A DNA stretch of 64,000 nt from Paenibacillus tepidiphilus (GCF_008635795.1 NZ_VWRQ01000015.1:124001-188000), one strand, 5' to 3'; positions 26,425 to 35,521 are shown, numbered from the stretch's first letter. The notes: generated from the sequence alone by a model not told the origin. Made by a program: numbers and translations.

Positions 26425-27849
26425 ATGTCAACAGCAATCGCCAAAGAGTTCTGGTTCGTCGTAGGATCGCAGCATCTGTACGGGGAAGAAGCGCTCGCCG
26501 AAGTTAAAGCACACGCCCAGGAAATGACCGATGCCCTCAACAAGAGCGGCGTTCTGCCTTACCCGCTGGTCCTGCAAGACCTGGCTGTCAGCGCAGACAA
26601 AATCACTTCCATCATGAAGGAAGTCAACTACCGCGATGAGGTTGCCGGCGTGATCACCTGGATGCACACCTTCTCCCCGGCCAAAATGTGGATCCGCGGC
26701 ACGAAGCTGCTGCAGAAGCCGCTCCTGCATCTGGCTACGCAGTACAATGAGAGCATTCCATGGGCGACCATCGACATGGACTTCATGAACCTGAATCAGG
26801 CCGCCCATGGCGACCGTGAATATGGCTTCATCAATGCCCGTCTGCAGAAGCAGAACAAAGTCGTTGTCGGCTACTGGGAACGCCCTGAAGTGCAGAAGCA
26901 AATTGCTGACTGGATGGACGTGGCGGTTGCCTTCAACGAAAGCTTCAACATCAAGGTTGCCCGCTTCGGCGACAACATGCGCAATGTCGGCGTAACCGAA
27001 GGCGACAAGGTTGAAGCCCAGATTCAGTTCGGCTGGACGGTAGACTACTTCGGCATCGGCGACCTTGTAGAAGTGGTTAATGCTGTATCGGCAGAAGAAA
27101 TCGATGCCCTGTTCGCGGAATACGCAGAGCTGTATGACTTCGACTATGGCGACTACAGCAAGGAAGCCTGGGAAGCCAGCGTTAAGGTACAGGCCAGCTA
27201 CGAAATCGCCCTCAAACGATTCCTCGACAAGGGCGGCTACAATGCCTTTACATCGAACTTCGAAGACCTGCACGGCATGAAGCAGCTTCCGGGTCTGGCT
27301 GTACAGCGCCTGATGGCCCAAGGCTACGGCTTCGCCGGCGAAGGCGACTGGAAGACCGCTGCCCTCGACCGTCTGCTGAAGGTGATGAGCCACAACCAGA
27401 ACACCGGCTTTATGGAAGACTACACCTACGAAATGGCTGCCGGACAGGAAGCCATTCTGCAATCGCATATGCTTGAAGTAGATCCAAGCCTGGCCAGCAA
27501 CAAGCCGAAGGTCCTTGTATCGCCGCTGGGTATTGGCGACCGCGAAGACCCGGCCCGCCTCGTATTCGACGGCAAAGCCGGCGAAGGCGTGGTGGTATCG
27601 ATGGCCGACTTCGGCACGCACTACAAGCTGCTGATCAACGAAGTTGAAGCCTTCGAACCGAACGTTCCGGCGCCTAAGCTGCCGGTAGCCCGCGTGCTGT
27701 GGAAGGTGAAGCCGAACTTCCAGGACGGCGTGAAAGCCTGGATCGAGAACGGCGGCGGCCACCATACCGTGGTGTCCCTGAACCTGACAACAGACCAGAT
27801 CGTGGCATATGCCAAGCTGGTGAACCTGGAGTACGTTGTAATCAAGTAA
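26425..27849 (+). CDS. araA: L-arabinose isomerase
   Basis: Enzyme of 474 residues, matching the usual 470-500. It opens with KEFWFVVGSQHLYGEEAL, carries the TWMHTFSPAKMWI block typical of AraA, the metal-site region (residues near QYNESIPW and GFAGEGDWKTAALDR) and the C-terminal HHTVVSLN. It converts L-arabinose to L-ribulose with Mn2+, the first step of the pathway completed by the adjacent araB and araD products. The start follows AAGAGG; the frame is open 13 codons further. The separating repeats suggest araA is transcribed from its own promoter, though none was identified. Confidence 0.95.
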   Translation: MSTAIAKEFWFVVGSQHLYGEEALAEVKAHAQEMTDALNKSGVLPYPLVLQDLAVSADKITSIMKEVNYRDEVAGVITWMHTFSPAKMWIRGTKLLQKPLLHLATQYNESIPWATIDMDFMNLNQAAHGDREYGFINARLQKQNKVVVGYWERPEVQKQIADWMDVAVAFNESFNIKVARFGDNMRNVGVTEGDKVEAQIQFGWTVDYFGIGDLVEVVNAVSAEEIDALFAEYAELYDFDYGDYSKEAWEASVKVQASYEIALKRFLDKGGYNAFTSNFEDLHGMKQLPGLAVQRLMAQGYGFAGEGDWKTAALDRLLKVMSHNQNTGFMEDYTYEMAAGQEAILQSHMLEVDPSLASNKPKVLVSPLGIGDREDPARLVFDGKAGEGVVVSMADFGTHYKLLINEVEAFEPNVPAPKLPVARVLWKVKPNFQDGVKAWIENGGGHHTVVSLNLTTDQIVAYAKLVNLEYVVIK

Positions 27850-27861
27850 TGTGATTTCACG

Positions 27862-27898
27862 GAGCGGATGGGCTGTTGCCTATTCGCTCTTTCTTTTG
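27862..27898 (+). terminator. Terminator after araA
   Basis: A 12-bp stem GAGCGGATGGGC / GCCTATTCGCTC (two G-T pairs) with TGTT loop, followed by TTTCTTTTG. Confidence 0.82.
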
Positions 27899-27996
27899 CA
27901 TATAAGGCAAGCGGAAAACGGGAAGATCGGGGAATTGACAGTTCCCGGATGCGATGGTAAGCTACGGCTATCTAATGTGAAGGAGGGTGGCAGTCA

Positions 27997-28023
27997 ATGG
28001 TGTATTTCATGCGTTTACGCTAA
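27997..28023 (+). CDS. Leader peptide MVYFMRLR, probable macrolide-stalling sensor
   Basis: An 8-codon ORF with an unusually strong ribosome site (GAAGGAGGGTGG) 10 bases before the ATG. It encodes Met-Val-Tyr-Phe-Met-Arg-Leu-Arg and then TAA. The C-terminal MRLR is the arrest motif of ErmDL (MTHSMRLR) and resembles that of the MsrA leader; ribosomes with macrolides or ketolides stall at such Arg-X-Arg sites. It is 173 bases upstream of a terminator and 396 upstream of an ABC-F gene. The role is inferred from this motif and context. Confidence 0.72.
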   Translation: MVYFMRLR

Positions 28024-28195
28024 GCAGTCAGAGAAGCGGATGTTACCACTCGATTTTTCGATCGATTTTTCGATTGATTCTTCAAATATGGTGGGCTTTT
28101 TTGAGTTGCTTATGTTTACGTATGAGAGCATGGACTGCGATCCGGACGGCTGATCTAGCTACGCCCTGTTTCGCTGTGTTCGAGCACGTCAATAT

Positions 28196-28236
28196 AAGCA
28201 GACCCTGGCCCCCTGTGGACGCGGTCTGCTTTTTTG
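28196..28236 (+). terminator. Attenuator terminator in the ABC-F leader
   Basis: A 9-bp perfect stem AAGCAGACC (28196-28204) / GGTCTGCTT (28223-28231) followed by TTTTTG. It lies inside the leader, after the first tiny ORF and before the second, so it would stop transcription unless antibiotic-stalled ribosomes prevent its folding. The competing antiterminator was not identified. Confidence 0.78.
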
Positions 28237-28280
28237 TTGCTGCTGCAAATGTGCAAATGAACAGGAAAGGAGCCACGAAG

Positions 28281-28319
28281 ATGACGATGCGAGGTATGCA
28301 CTGGTACTTCTTCATATAA
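28281..28319 (+). CDS. Second leader peptide MTMRGMHWYFFI
   Basis: A 12-codon ORF with an AAAGGAG ribosome site 9 bases before the ATG. It ends with an aromatic run (His-Trp-Tyr-Phe-Phe-Ile). It stops 12 bases before a pair of mutually exclusive hairpins that control the ABC-F ribosome site. Position and strong initiation signal suggest a translational sensor; which drug it responds to is unknown. Confidence 0.6.
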   Translation: MTMRGMHWYFFI

Positions 28320-28330
28320 TCCCCCTTCGC

Positions 28331-28385
28331 AAATCGCAGGTTAGCCTGCGATTCCCCAAGACGGAAACTGCGATTTCGGAGGAGG
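28331..28385 (+). promoter_or_regulatory. Translational attenuator before the ABC-F gene
   Basis: Three segments can pair in two ways. AAATCGCAGG (28331-28340) can pair with CCTGCGATT (28345-28353) across a 4-base loop, or with CTGCGATTT (28368-28376), which abuts the ribosome site CGGAGGAGG (28377-28385). In one state the ribosome site is free; in the other it is next to or within a stem. A ribosome stalled at the end of the second leader ORF would cover the first segment. Confidence 0.65.
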
Positions 28386-28392
28386 AATATGT

Positions 28393-29850
28393 ATGTTATT
28401 GATAAAGGCAGAAGAGATTGTTGTGGAATATATGGGCCGGGATGTGCTCGATATCGACCGGCTGGAGCTGTACGCTTACGATCGGATCGGTCTGGTTGGC
28501 GCGAACGGGGCCGGCAAGAGCACCTTGCTCAAGACGCTGCTGGGCCGCATTCCGCTGCAGTATGGCAAGATCGAAAGGCAAGGGACGTTTGCGTATATCC
28601 CGCAACTGGAGGAAGCGGCTGTCCGGGAGGTGCAGGATTACGCCCTCATGGGCAAGCTGGGGATTAGCCGGGTCCAGGCGGAGATCATGAGCGGCGGAGA
28701 AGAGACACGGCTGAAGATCGCCCAGGCGCTGGAGGATAACGTGCACGGCATCATGGCGGATGAACCGACCAGCCATCTGGACCGTGCAGGCATTGATTTT
28801 CTGGTCAGCCGGCTGAAGCTTTACACGGGAGCGCTGCTGATCATCAGCCATGACCGCGATTTGCTGGACCGGGTCGCCGATAAAATCTGGGAGCTGAAGG
28901 ACGGACGGATCACCGAATATTGGGGCGGGTATTCCGACTATCTGGCACAGAAGGAAGCCGAGCGGAACAGACAATTGGCCCAGTATCAACAGGCTGAGGC
29001 GGAGCGGGAGCGGCTAGAGCAGGCCATCTCAGAGAAGAAAGTGCAGGCCCGGAGGCTCGACCAGAAGTCCAGGGCAGCTGGGAAAAATAGCACCGAAAGC
29101 GGCGGGCGCCTTGCCCACCAGAAATCACAGGGCAGCAAGCAGAAGAAGCTGCATACGGCCGCCAGACAGATGCAGCGGCGGATCGAAGCGCTTGATGGGG
29201 TGAGCGCCCCTGAAGAGCTGTGGAGTGTTCAGTTCTATCATAGCGAAGTGCTGGAGCTGCACCATCCCCTCCCGGTTACGGGGCATGAGCTTTGCAAGCA
29301 GCTGGGAGACAAGGTGATTCTTGACCGGGTGTCCTTCCAGTTCCCGCTCGGAGGCAAGATTGCGATTACAGGCGGCAACGGTGCCGGAAAAACGACGTTA
29401 TTGAACATGATCCGGGACCGCGAGGAAGGTGTCGTGATAGCGCCGAAGGCGGAGATTGGTTATTTTGACCAGACCGGCTACAAGTTCACGCGCAATCAGA
29501 ATGTCATGGCCTATATGCAGGAGGGCAGTGATTATTCCGTACCCGACATTCGGGCGGTGCTGTCGTCGATGGGGTTCACCCCGGAGGATGTCCGCAAGGA
29601 GCTGTCCATGCTTAGCGGCGGGGAGATCATCAAGCTCCAGCTGGCCAGATTGCTGCTGGGCCGCTACAATATTCTGCTGCTGGATGAGCCGGGCAACTTT
29701 CTCGATATTCCGGCAATGGAGGCGCTGGAGACCATGATGCGGGAGTATCCGGGTACGATTGTGTTTATATCCCATGACACCCGGCTGGTGGAGAGGGTTG
29801 CCGACCAGGTGTATGTGCTTAAGAAGGGACAGCTGCAACGGCTGAAGTAA
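28393..29850 (+). CDS. ABC-F ribosomal protection protein (Msr/Vga/VmlR type)
   Basis: Protein of 485 residues with two ATPase domains and no membrane segment. Walker A motifs are GANGAGKST (residues 36-44) and GGNGAGKTT (about 330). Signatures are MSGGEETRLKIAQAL and LSGGEIIKLQLARLL. Walker B motifs are IMADEPTSHLD and LLLDEPGNFLD. A basic, helical linker (about residues 185-265, rich in Arg/Glu/Lys) joins them and would reach the peptidyl-transferase centre. Such proteins displace antibiotics from the ribosome. The leader arrangement supports drug induction. A Mef-like exporter gene follows after 46 bases. Confidence 0.88.
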   Translation: MLLIKAEEIVVEYMGRDVLDIDRLELYAYDRIGLVGANGAGKSTLLKTLLGRIPLQYGKIERQGTFAYIPQLEEAAVREVQDYALMGKLGISRVQAEIMSGGEETRLKIAQALEDNVHGIMADEPTSHLDRAGIDFLVSRLKLYTGALLIISHDRDLLDRVADKIWELKDGRITEYWGGYSDYLAQKEAERNRQLAQYQQAEAERERLEQAISEKKVQARRLDQKSRAAGKNSTESGGRLAHQKSQGSKQKKLHTAARQMQRRIEALDGVSAPEELWSVQFYHSEVLELHHPLPVTGHELCKQLGDKVILDRVSFQFPLGGKIAITGGNGAGKTTLLNMIRDREEGVVIAPKAEIGYFDQTGYKFTRNQNVMAYMQEGSDYSVPDIRAVLSSMGFTPEDVRKELSMLSGGEIIKLQLARLLLGRYNILLLDEPGNFLDIPAMEALETMMREYPGTIVFISHDTRLVERVADQVYVLKKGQLQRLK

Positions 29851-29896
29851 GGATGCAATAAGCCTAATGAAGAGCGAAATAAGGGAGGGCCCTATT

Positions 29897-31108
29897 ATGC
29901 ATTGGAAAAGGACATTCGCGCTGATCTTCAGCGGACAGATTTTCTCGATATTGACGTCTTCGATGGTGCAGTTCTCGATCATCTGGCATCTGACGGAGAC
30001 GACGGGATCAGCCTCCGTGCTGATGATCGCCGGCCTGGTCGGCTTTCTGCCGCAGGCGCTGCTGGGTCCGTTCATCGGTGTCTGGCTGGACCGCTGGAAC
30101 CGCAAGCTGACAATGATCATCTCGGACAGCCTGATTGCGGTCTCCAGTCTGGTCCTGGGCGCCTACTATTTATGGGGTGAACCCAGCCTATGGGTGGTGT
30201 ATGTAATTCTGTTCATACGCTCGGCGGCTTCTTCCTTCCACGCGCCGTCGTTCCAGGCGGCGGTTCCACTGATTGCACCGGAGGAGCAGTTAACCCGTGT
30301 CGCCGGATGGCATCAGCTGGTATTCTCTGCTTCCAGTGTACTCGGCCCGGCGCTTGGCATCGCCGTCTACTCGGCGACTTCACTGGGAACGGTGCTGCTG
30401 CTTGATGTGGCCGGTGCTTTAATCGCGAATGTGATGCTACTGCTGGTCCGCATCGAGCAGCCGAAGCCGGAGATTGACGAGACGCCTTCCTTCCGTAAGG
30501 AATTTGCCCTGGGCTGGAGAACCTTCATCTCGGCGAAGGCGATAGTCACGATTACGATTGTCATGGCTGTCTTCAGCGTCGTGTTCATGCCGCTGGCCAT
30601 GCTGTTCCCTCTGATGACACTGGAGCACTTCGGCCGCGGGGGATACAGCGCCAGCGTCATTGAGGCAGTCTTCGGTATCGGGATGATTCTGGGCGGGGGG
30701 CTGCTGTCGGTGCTGGCCTCCCGGTGGAAGGACTCCACCTATATGAGCATCAGCCTGGTGCTGATCGGCTTGACCTGTGTGCTTAGCGGGGTTGTCGGGA
30801 GCGGGATGTTCTGGGCGTTCGCCGTCTTATCCTTCTTTATGGGGGCGGCGGCTCCGCTGTTCAACGGTCCTTACATGGCGATGATCCAGAAGGCTTACGA
30901 GCCGGAAACCTTGGGCAGAGTGCTCTCGCTCGTCACGAGCATCGGCCTGCTGTCCTCGCCAATCGGTCTGGCGCTGGCGGGTCCGGTGGCGGACCGGTTC
31001 GGGGTGCAGGTGTGGTTCTTCTGGTCGGGAATTGTTGTGGCACTGCTTGGAGTCGCGTTGTTCATCAAGTTCCTGGGGACCGCTGAGGAGAAACAAACTC
31101 AAGAGTAA
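29897..31108 (+). CDS. MFS efflux transporter, Mef(A)-like
   Basis: Transporter of 403 residues with about 12 membrane helices of the MFS_3 branch: MHWKRTFALIFSGQIFSILTS at the start, the motif A-like loop GVWLDRWNRKLTMIISD between helices 2 and 3, and RSAASSFHAPSFQAAVPLI. This branch includes the macrolide exporter Mef(A). The start follows AAGGGAGGG; 10 codons further upstream are open but overlap no better signal. Co-transcription with the ABC-F gene recalls the mef-msr(D) operon of streptococci, in the reverse order. Substrate not proven. Confidence 0.85.
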   Translation: MHWKRTFALIFSGQIFSILTSSMVQFSIIWHLTETTGSASVLMIAGLVGFLPQALLGPFIGVWLDRWNRKLTMIISDSLIAVSSLVLGAYYLWGEPSLWVVYVILFIRSAASSFHAPSFQAAVPLIAPEEQLTRVAGWHQLVFSASSVLGPALGIAVYSATSLGTVLLLDVAGALIANVMLLLVRIEQPKPEIDETPSFRKEFALGWRTFISAKAIVTITIVMAVFSVVFMPLAMLFPLMTLEHFGRGGYSASVIEAVFGIGMILGGGLLSVLASRWKDSTYMSISLVLIGLTCVLSGVVGSGMFWAFAVLSFFMGAAAPLFNGPYMAMIQKAYEPETLGRVLSLVTSIGLLSSPIGLALAGPVADRFGVQVWFFWSGIVVALLGVALFIKFLGTAEEKQTQE

Positions 31109-31133
31109 CTAGGAAGATCCTTAAATCTAAAAA

Positions 31134-31182
31134 GCACCCGCGACAGGGCACTTGTGCGAACAAGTGCCCTGTTTGCGGATGC
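31134..31182. terminator. Strong bidirectional terminator
   Basis: A 13-bp perfect stem ACAGGGCACTTGT / ACAAGTGCCCTGT (31143-31172) is extended by an outer imperfect stem (GCACCCGC / GCGGATGC). It lies between the converging MFS and family 9 glycosidase genes. Confidence 0.85.
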
Positions 31183-31224
31183 TATCAGAGGATGTACTAA
31201 CTTACATAGGCTTGTAGATGCCTG

Positions 31225-34200
31225 TTACTTAGCATTTGCAAGCAGGAAGTTATAGATCAGAACAGCTGCTTCGGCGCGGTTCACCTGCATCTTCGGCGCG
31301 TAGTTGCCGTTTGCATCTGCACTCAGCACCTGCGCTTGCTGCAATGCTGCCACAGGCGCTTGCGCATAGGCGGCGATTGCTGCCTGATCAGCGAAGGCTG
31401 CGGCAACTGATTCGCTTCTCTCCAGCGTATATCCGCCGGACACAAGGGCACGGTGGAGCAGCACAGCCATCTCTTGTCTGCTCAGCACTTCGTTCGTGCC
31501 GAACGTGCCATCCGGTCTGCCCTGCACAATGCCCAGCTTCTCAGCCGAAGCGATGGCGCTGTAATACCAGGCGCCGGCTTTCACGTCGCTCAGCTTGCTG
31601 ACAGCAGTAGAATCGCCAAGGTCAAAGAACTTCACCAGCATCTGCACGAATTCGGCCCGGGTCAGCTTGCCTTGCGGGTCGTATTGGCCTGCGCCTTTGC
31701 CGACAATAACGCCACGGGCAGCAACAGCGCGGATGGCATCGCTTGTAGCGGCAGTCAGTGTGCCAATATCATTGAAGCTCACGTTCGTATAAGCGGCAGC
31801 GTATTTGCTGAAATGCGCCGGCTGGAACACGATTTTGCCTGATTGTGCGTCATAGACGCCGTTCTTAGCGATGTTCAGACCGTTGTCTACATTATAGACC
31901 ACTACCTGGCCCGCCTGTTCGCCGGCCTTAAGTGTGTACGGAAGCTTCACGGTTACCGGCTTGCCGGTCCATTGAACAGCAGTGTTATCTACCTTCAGCG
32001 TCAGATCATACACCGGATTGTCGCCCAGAAGGGTGCGCACTTCGGCAGCAAGCCCTTCAGAAGTGGCTACCGTAACTCCGATAGACAGCTTCTGCGCGTC
32101 TTTGCCGAACAGCCCCTTCAGATAGGCCTGATCCAGCTCCACGGTAGTGCCGAGCACTTCAAGGGAAACCGATTGGACCGAGGCTGCATCCAATGTACGG
32201 AGCCACTCCCCGGGAATTTCGACAGCAATGCTCTTCTGGCCGCTTGCCGCATCTACCGGGATAGTAATTTTGCCGTCCACAGCTTTGCTTGCTGCTGTCT
32301 TCAGTGCCTCTTGAGATACGGCGACCGTCTGCGTTGCGGTATTGCCGGTAGCTCCACCAGAGCTGCTACCCGTGCCCGGCTGCTGAGTTGGACCCGTTAC
32401 ATTTCCATAATGCACTTCAAGCTGATACTGGGTGCTTATTCTGCCGTCAATAGATTGAACGGTAATTACGGTCTTGCCAATCTTGACTGCAGTTACATCA
32501 AATGTGGTCACACCTGTGTCTTCAGCGTAAGTTACATTGCTTACTGTAGCGATGCTATTGTCAGCAGAGGCTACCTGCAGCTTCTTGAAGGCAGCGTCAG
32601 CCGGTGTCACCGTTGCGGTGATGCTGCGTGTCTCGCCGATGGTCTGGAGGCCGCTGGTGCCGCTAGACAGCTGAATGCTCTCGGAGAACGTCTGATTCTG
32701 CACATTGGTTAGCAGTGCCGTCAGATAAGTGAGCGGCGAGTTATAGTTCAGCGCCTGCTCATTGCTCTCCCAGTCCACAGTAGCCTGGTTGTAGGCCTTG
32801 GCCGGGAAATTGAACTTGCCGTTATTGTTAGGGCCGCCAGGCATATAGCCGTTCGGCATTTCCGTGATGAAGTCGCGCATGTAAATTTCATGATGGGTAA
32901 TATGGACGCGGTTCTCACCATACCCCGTAATGTAGCTGAGCTGCAGCGGATTAATGCCCAGCAGGTAGTTGAGGTTGCCGCTGGCGACCTGAAGGTTCTG
33001 CTCATCATATTCACCGATAATCCGGCTGCCGATATCCAGGCTGATCGCTACGCCCGCCACATTGGAGTTGGCTCCCCAATAGAAGCCCTTGTCTGTGGAG
33101 TTGCGCCATACCGCCCCATTGGTGGCCGTATCGATCACTGTGTTTCTCCACTCCTGATATTTAGGCACGAACCATGCTGTAACCTCTTCACTTGGCGCAG
33201 CACCGCTCAGGTAGTGATAGAAGCCGATCAGCTCCATACTGCCGATGCCGTGCGAGAAGTCGGTCGTTTCGAACTTTGAGGCGAATTCTTCATAATTGGC
33301 CACCACAAAATCGCTATACTGGGCTTCGCCTGTCGCTCTGTACAGTGCAGCTGCCGCGTAGAACCGGTCATTCAAATCCTCGTTGTCATTATAAGGTCCG
33401 TCCGGCTGGGCAATGAATTCCGGATGGGCGGCCAGGTAGTCCCAGCCTCTTACTGCAGATGCCAGCAGGGAATCCGCATAGGCTTCCATTCCCGGCACAT
33501 CCTTGAACACAATGTAGGCATGGGCCAGAGCCCCTACAGTTGTAGCCGTTTGTGCAGTCGGGATAATGCTCTCCTCGCCGGTACCGTCCATGAGGAAGCG
33601 CTTCGGCTGAGGCTCACGGATGACATAGGCGTAGAAGCCGCCGGAAGCGTCATCCTGCATTTTCAGGAAGAAATCGGTTTCCACCTTGATCTCGTCAATG
33701 AGATCCGGAATGCCGTTGCCGCTCTCCGGGATATTCAGCTGACCGTCCGAGAATTGCTGCGGAAAGTTCTCATAAGCCCAGAGCAGGTCGGATACGGCCG
33801 TCGCGGCAGCGGTTACATATTTGCCCGTGTCGCCCGCATCCCACCAGCCGCCGGATACATCCTTGGTCTGTGTTGGATCAGATTGCAGCGGCAGATTGGC
33901 GTCGATCTTATGCAGACCGGTACGGGCAAATTCCCCGGCGTTCTCCGGCAGCAAATCTTCGTTCGCTCTCTGGTAATAGAAGAATTTCTGCACATCCGTC
34001 AGCAGGCTGTCATAAACATCCGCTCCGATGGCAAACGGCAAGGATGGCTCGGCAACACCGTCTACGGTAATGTAATATTCGCCGCTCTCATTGACGGCGG
34101 AGAAATCGGCTTTTAACACTTTTTCGCCGGACAGTTCATCATAGGCAGCTACAAGCGACAGAGTGCCCTCATAAGCAACGCTGTTGTCTGAAGTCCGCTT

Positions 34201-34980
34201 CACCTGGAACGGGGTACCAACCACAGCAGACAGTTCGTTGTAATAACCGCTGACATTGGCATACTTCTCCCCATAGTTCAAATAACCGACCTGATTCACC
34301 TTGATCGGAGCGTAGCTAGGTTCCGGGTCAGGGGAAGTCACTTTAATATTGCTGATCCAGAAGGTGATTGGCGTGTTATCGCCGGTGATTTTTAAGAGCT
34401 GAATTTTGCCTTCATCGAAGAGAGGTTCACTATCAAAAATTGCGCTCAACGGAATCGATACATGCTGCCACTCGTTCGTCAGAGTAATGTAATCGCTAAC
34501 ATCAACCAGCGCGTCAAGATTGGTCTCCTCGGGATTGGCATCTGTGTCCTTGTAGAAGCCGCCGTTGCCGTCAGAGCGCTCGTGAACGACATCGCGGAAG
34601 CCGATCTTGAAGTTCTCGCCGCCTTCTGCGCCGACCACATCAAACTCCAGCCTGCCGTTTGCGGCATAAGCGCTGAAATCGAAGGACTGCCAGCCGTTGG
34701 TCGTTAATTGATCGGCCCAATAGTCATTGGTGACAACCTTGCGGGCATCCTTGTCCTGGTATACTTCTTTCGTAACTGTTGAGCCGTAGCCCCAGCCGGT
34801 ATCCTTAATCTCAATATCCTTGAGCTTGTTCCAATTCTCTCCTCCCGGAGGAAGGTAATTGACCTCTGTTGCCGTGTCTGCGGAAACCAGCGAAGCCGGA
34901 ACAATCATCGAAAAAGCGGTTGCAAAAGTCATCAGAAAAACAGCTGCTTTTTTGGTGCGATTACTTTTCTTAATCTGCAA
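31225..34980 (-). CDS. Cell-surface glycoside hydrolase family 9 (cellulase type) with SLH domains
   Basis: Secreted protein of about 1,251 residues. In order: signal peptide ending near LVSA, a carbohydrate-binding-like domain (about 50-215), an Ig-like CelD_N domain (IKVNQVGYL, about 225-320), and the family 9 catalytic domain (about 325-765) with DAGD (381-384, nucleophile/base region) and the acid NEQALNYNSP (Glu 741). An Ig-like Big2 domain (about 770-860), a Gly/Ser linker, an unknown domain (about 885-1060) and three SLH repeats (about 1065-1250) follow. The start is a TTG at 34980, because AAAGGGG lies 8 bases upstream; ATGs further out have none. It probably cuts beta-1,4-glucans while held to the S-layer. 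Confidence 0.88.
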   Translation of the reverse strand: MQIKKSNRTKKAAVFLMTFATAFSMIVPASLVSADTATEVNYLPPGGENWNKLKDIEIKDTGWGYGSTVTKEVYQDKDARKVVTNDYWADQLTTNGWQSFDFSAYAANGRLEFDVVGAEGGENFKIGFRDVVHERSDGNGGFYKDTDANPEETNLDALVDVSDYITLTNEWQHVSIPLSAIFDSEPLFDEGKIQLLKITGDNTPITFWISNIKVTSPDPEPSYAPIKVNQVGYLNYGEKYANVSGYYNELSAVVGTPFQVKRTSDNSVAYEGTLSLVAAYDELSGEKVLKADFSAVNESGEYYITVDGVAEPSLPFAIGADVYDSLLTDVQKFFYYQRANEDLLPENAGEFARTGLHKIDANLPLQSDPTQTKDVSGGWWDAGDTGKYVTAAATAVSDLLWAYENFPQQFSDGQLNIPESGNGIPDLIDEIKVETDFFLKMQDDASGGFYAYVIREPQPKRFLMDGTGEESIIPTAQTATTVGALAHAYIVFKDVPGMEAYADSLLASAVRGWDYLAAHPEFIAQPDGPYNDNEDLNDRFYAAAALYRATGEAQYSDFVVANYEEFASKFETTDFSHGIGSMELIGFYHYLSGAAPSEEVTAWFVPKYQEWRNTVIDTATNGAVWRNSTDKGFYWGANSNVAGVAISLDIGSRIIGEYDEQNLQVASGNLNYLLGINPLQLSYITGYGENRVHITHHEIYMRDFITEMPNGYMPGGPNNNGKFNFPAKAYNQATVDWESNEQALNYNSPLTYLTALLTNVQNQTFSESIQLSSGTSGLQTIGETRSITATVTPADAAFKKLQVASADNSIATVSNVTYAEDTGVTTFDVTAVKIGKTVITVQSIDGRISTQYQLEVHYGNVTGPTQQPGTGSSSGGATGNTATQTVAVSQEALKTAASKAVDGKITIPVDAASGQKSIAVEIPGEWLRTLDAASVQSVSLEVLGTTVELDQAYLKGLFGKDAQKLSIGVTVATSEGLAAEVRTLLGDNPVYDLTLKVDNTAVQWTGKPVTVKLPYTLKAGEQAGQVVVYNVDNGLNIAKNGVYDAQSGKIVFQPAHFSKYAAAYTNVSFNDIGTLTAATSDAIRAVAARGVIVGKGAGQYDPQGKLTRAEFVQMLVKFFDLGDSTAVSKLSDVKAGAWYYSAIASAEKLGIVQGRPDGTFGTNEVLSRQEMAVLLHRALVSGGYTLERSESVAAAFADQAAIAAYAQAPVAALQQAQVLSADANGNYAPKMQVNRAEAAVLIYNFLLANAK

Positions 34981-35312
34981 AATTGTAACCCCTTTCATTC
35001 GTAGTGACAATATCGTAGCAGCAGTATCAGAGAAAATGTACCAAAATAATTAGCTATTTTTTCATATTAAATTTTACATTTGGCGTTAAATTACCGGATC
35101 AGAGGGCTTTCAGTAGGCAGCATCTGCCGAAATCCGGTACAAATTAGTGATCAGCAGGGAAGACGGCAAGCTGCCGGAGAGACTTTTTTCACAGAATGAT
35201 TGCTCACACCGCGAGTAATATGTTAGCATAGCAAGAACGGAAACACCGCTTCACTAATTTCATATATTCACAGGCTATGATTGCTATGGATCACACTATA
35301 GCAGGAGCAGCT
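34981..35312. other. Intergenic region upstream of the glycosidase and glycine riboswitch
   Basis: A+T-rich gap containing the divergent promoters of the glycosidase (minus) and the riboswitch (plus). No tiny gene, repeat or clear -35/-10 pair was recognised. Confidence 0.4.
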
Positions 35313-35383
35313 TCTGGAGAGACTGCGGGTTAACCGCGGCGCCGAAGGGTTCACAATCTCAGGCAAAAGGACAGAAGAGTACC
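35313..35383 (+). ncRNA. Glycine riboswitch, single aptamer
   Basis: Carries the conserved glycine-aptamer blocks in order: GGAGAG, a short stem (CTGCGGGTTAACCGCGG), GCCGAAGG, then CAGGCAAAAGGACAGA. Only one aptamer is present, where tandem pairs are usual. The expression platform follows (35430-35480). It sits 140 bases upstream of a glycine/alanine-type permease gene, a typical target. Confidence 0.9.
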
Positions 35384-35429
35384 GAGTAATATTCGTCAGG
35401 CGGTCCGCATTCCGCAGGGCGAGTCTTAT

Positions 35430-35480
35430 TTGGATATTCTTTCGTACCCGGAGATTGGATGATATCCAATCTTCTTTTTT
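35430..35480 (+). promoter_or_regulatory. Riboswitch expression platform: terminator and antiterminator
   Basis: The terminator is a 9-bp perfect stem AGATTGGAT (35452-35460) / ATCCAATCT (35464-35472) with a T-rich tail. An upstream TTGGATAT (35430-35437) is complementary to ATATCCAA (35462-35469) and would form a competing antiterminator. Glycine binding to the aptamer selects between them. Confidence 0.8.
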
Positions 35481-35521
35481 TTGTTCCAACAAGGCAGTGT
35501 ACACATTAAGGGGGAAGCAGT

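Noticed and set aside
28082..28153. Short frames between the first leader ORF and the terminator (for example from the ATG at 28089)
   Set aside because: No ribosome site precedes them.
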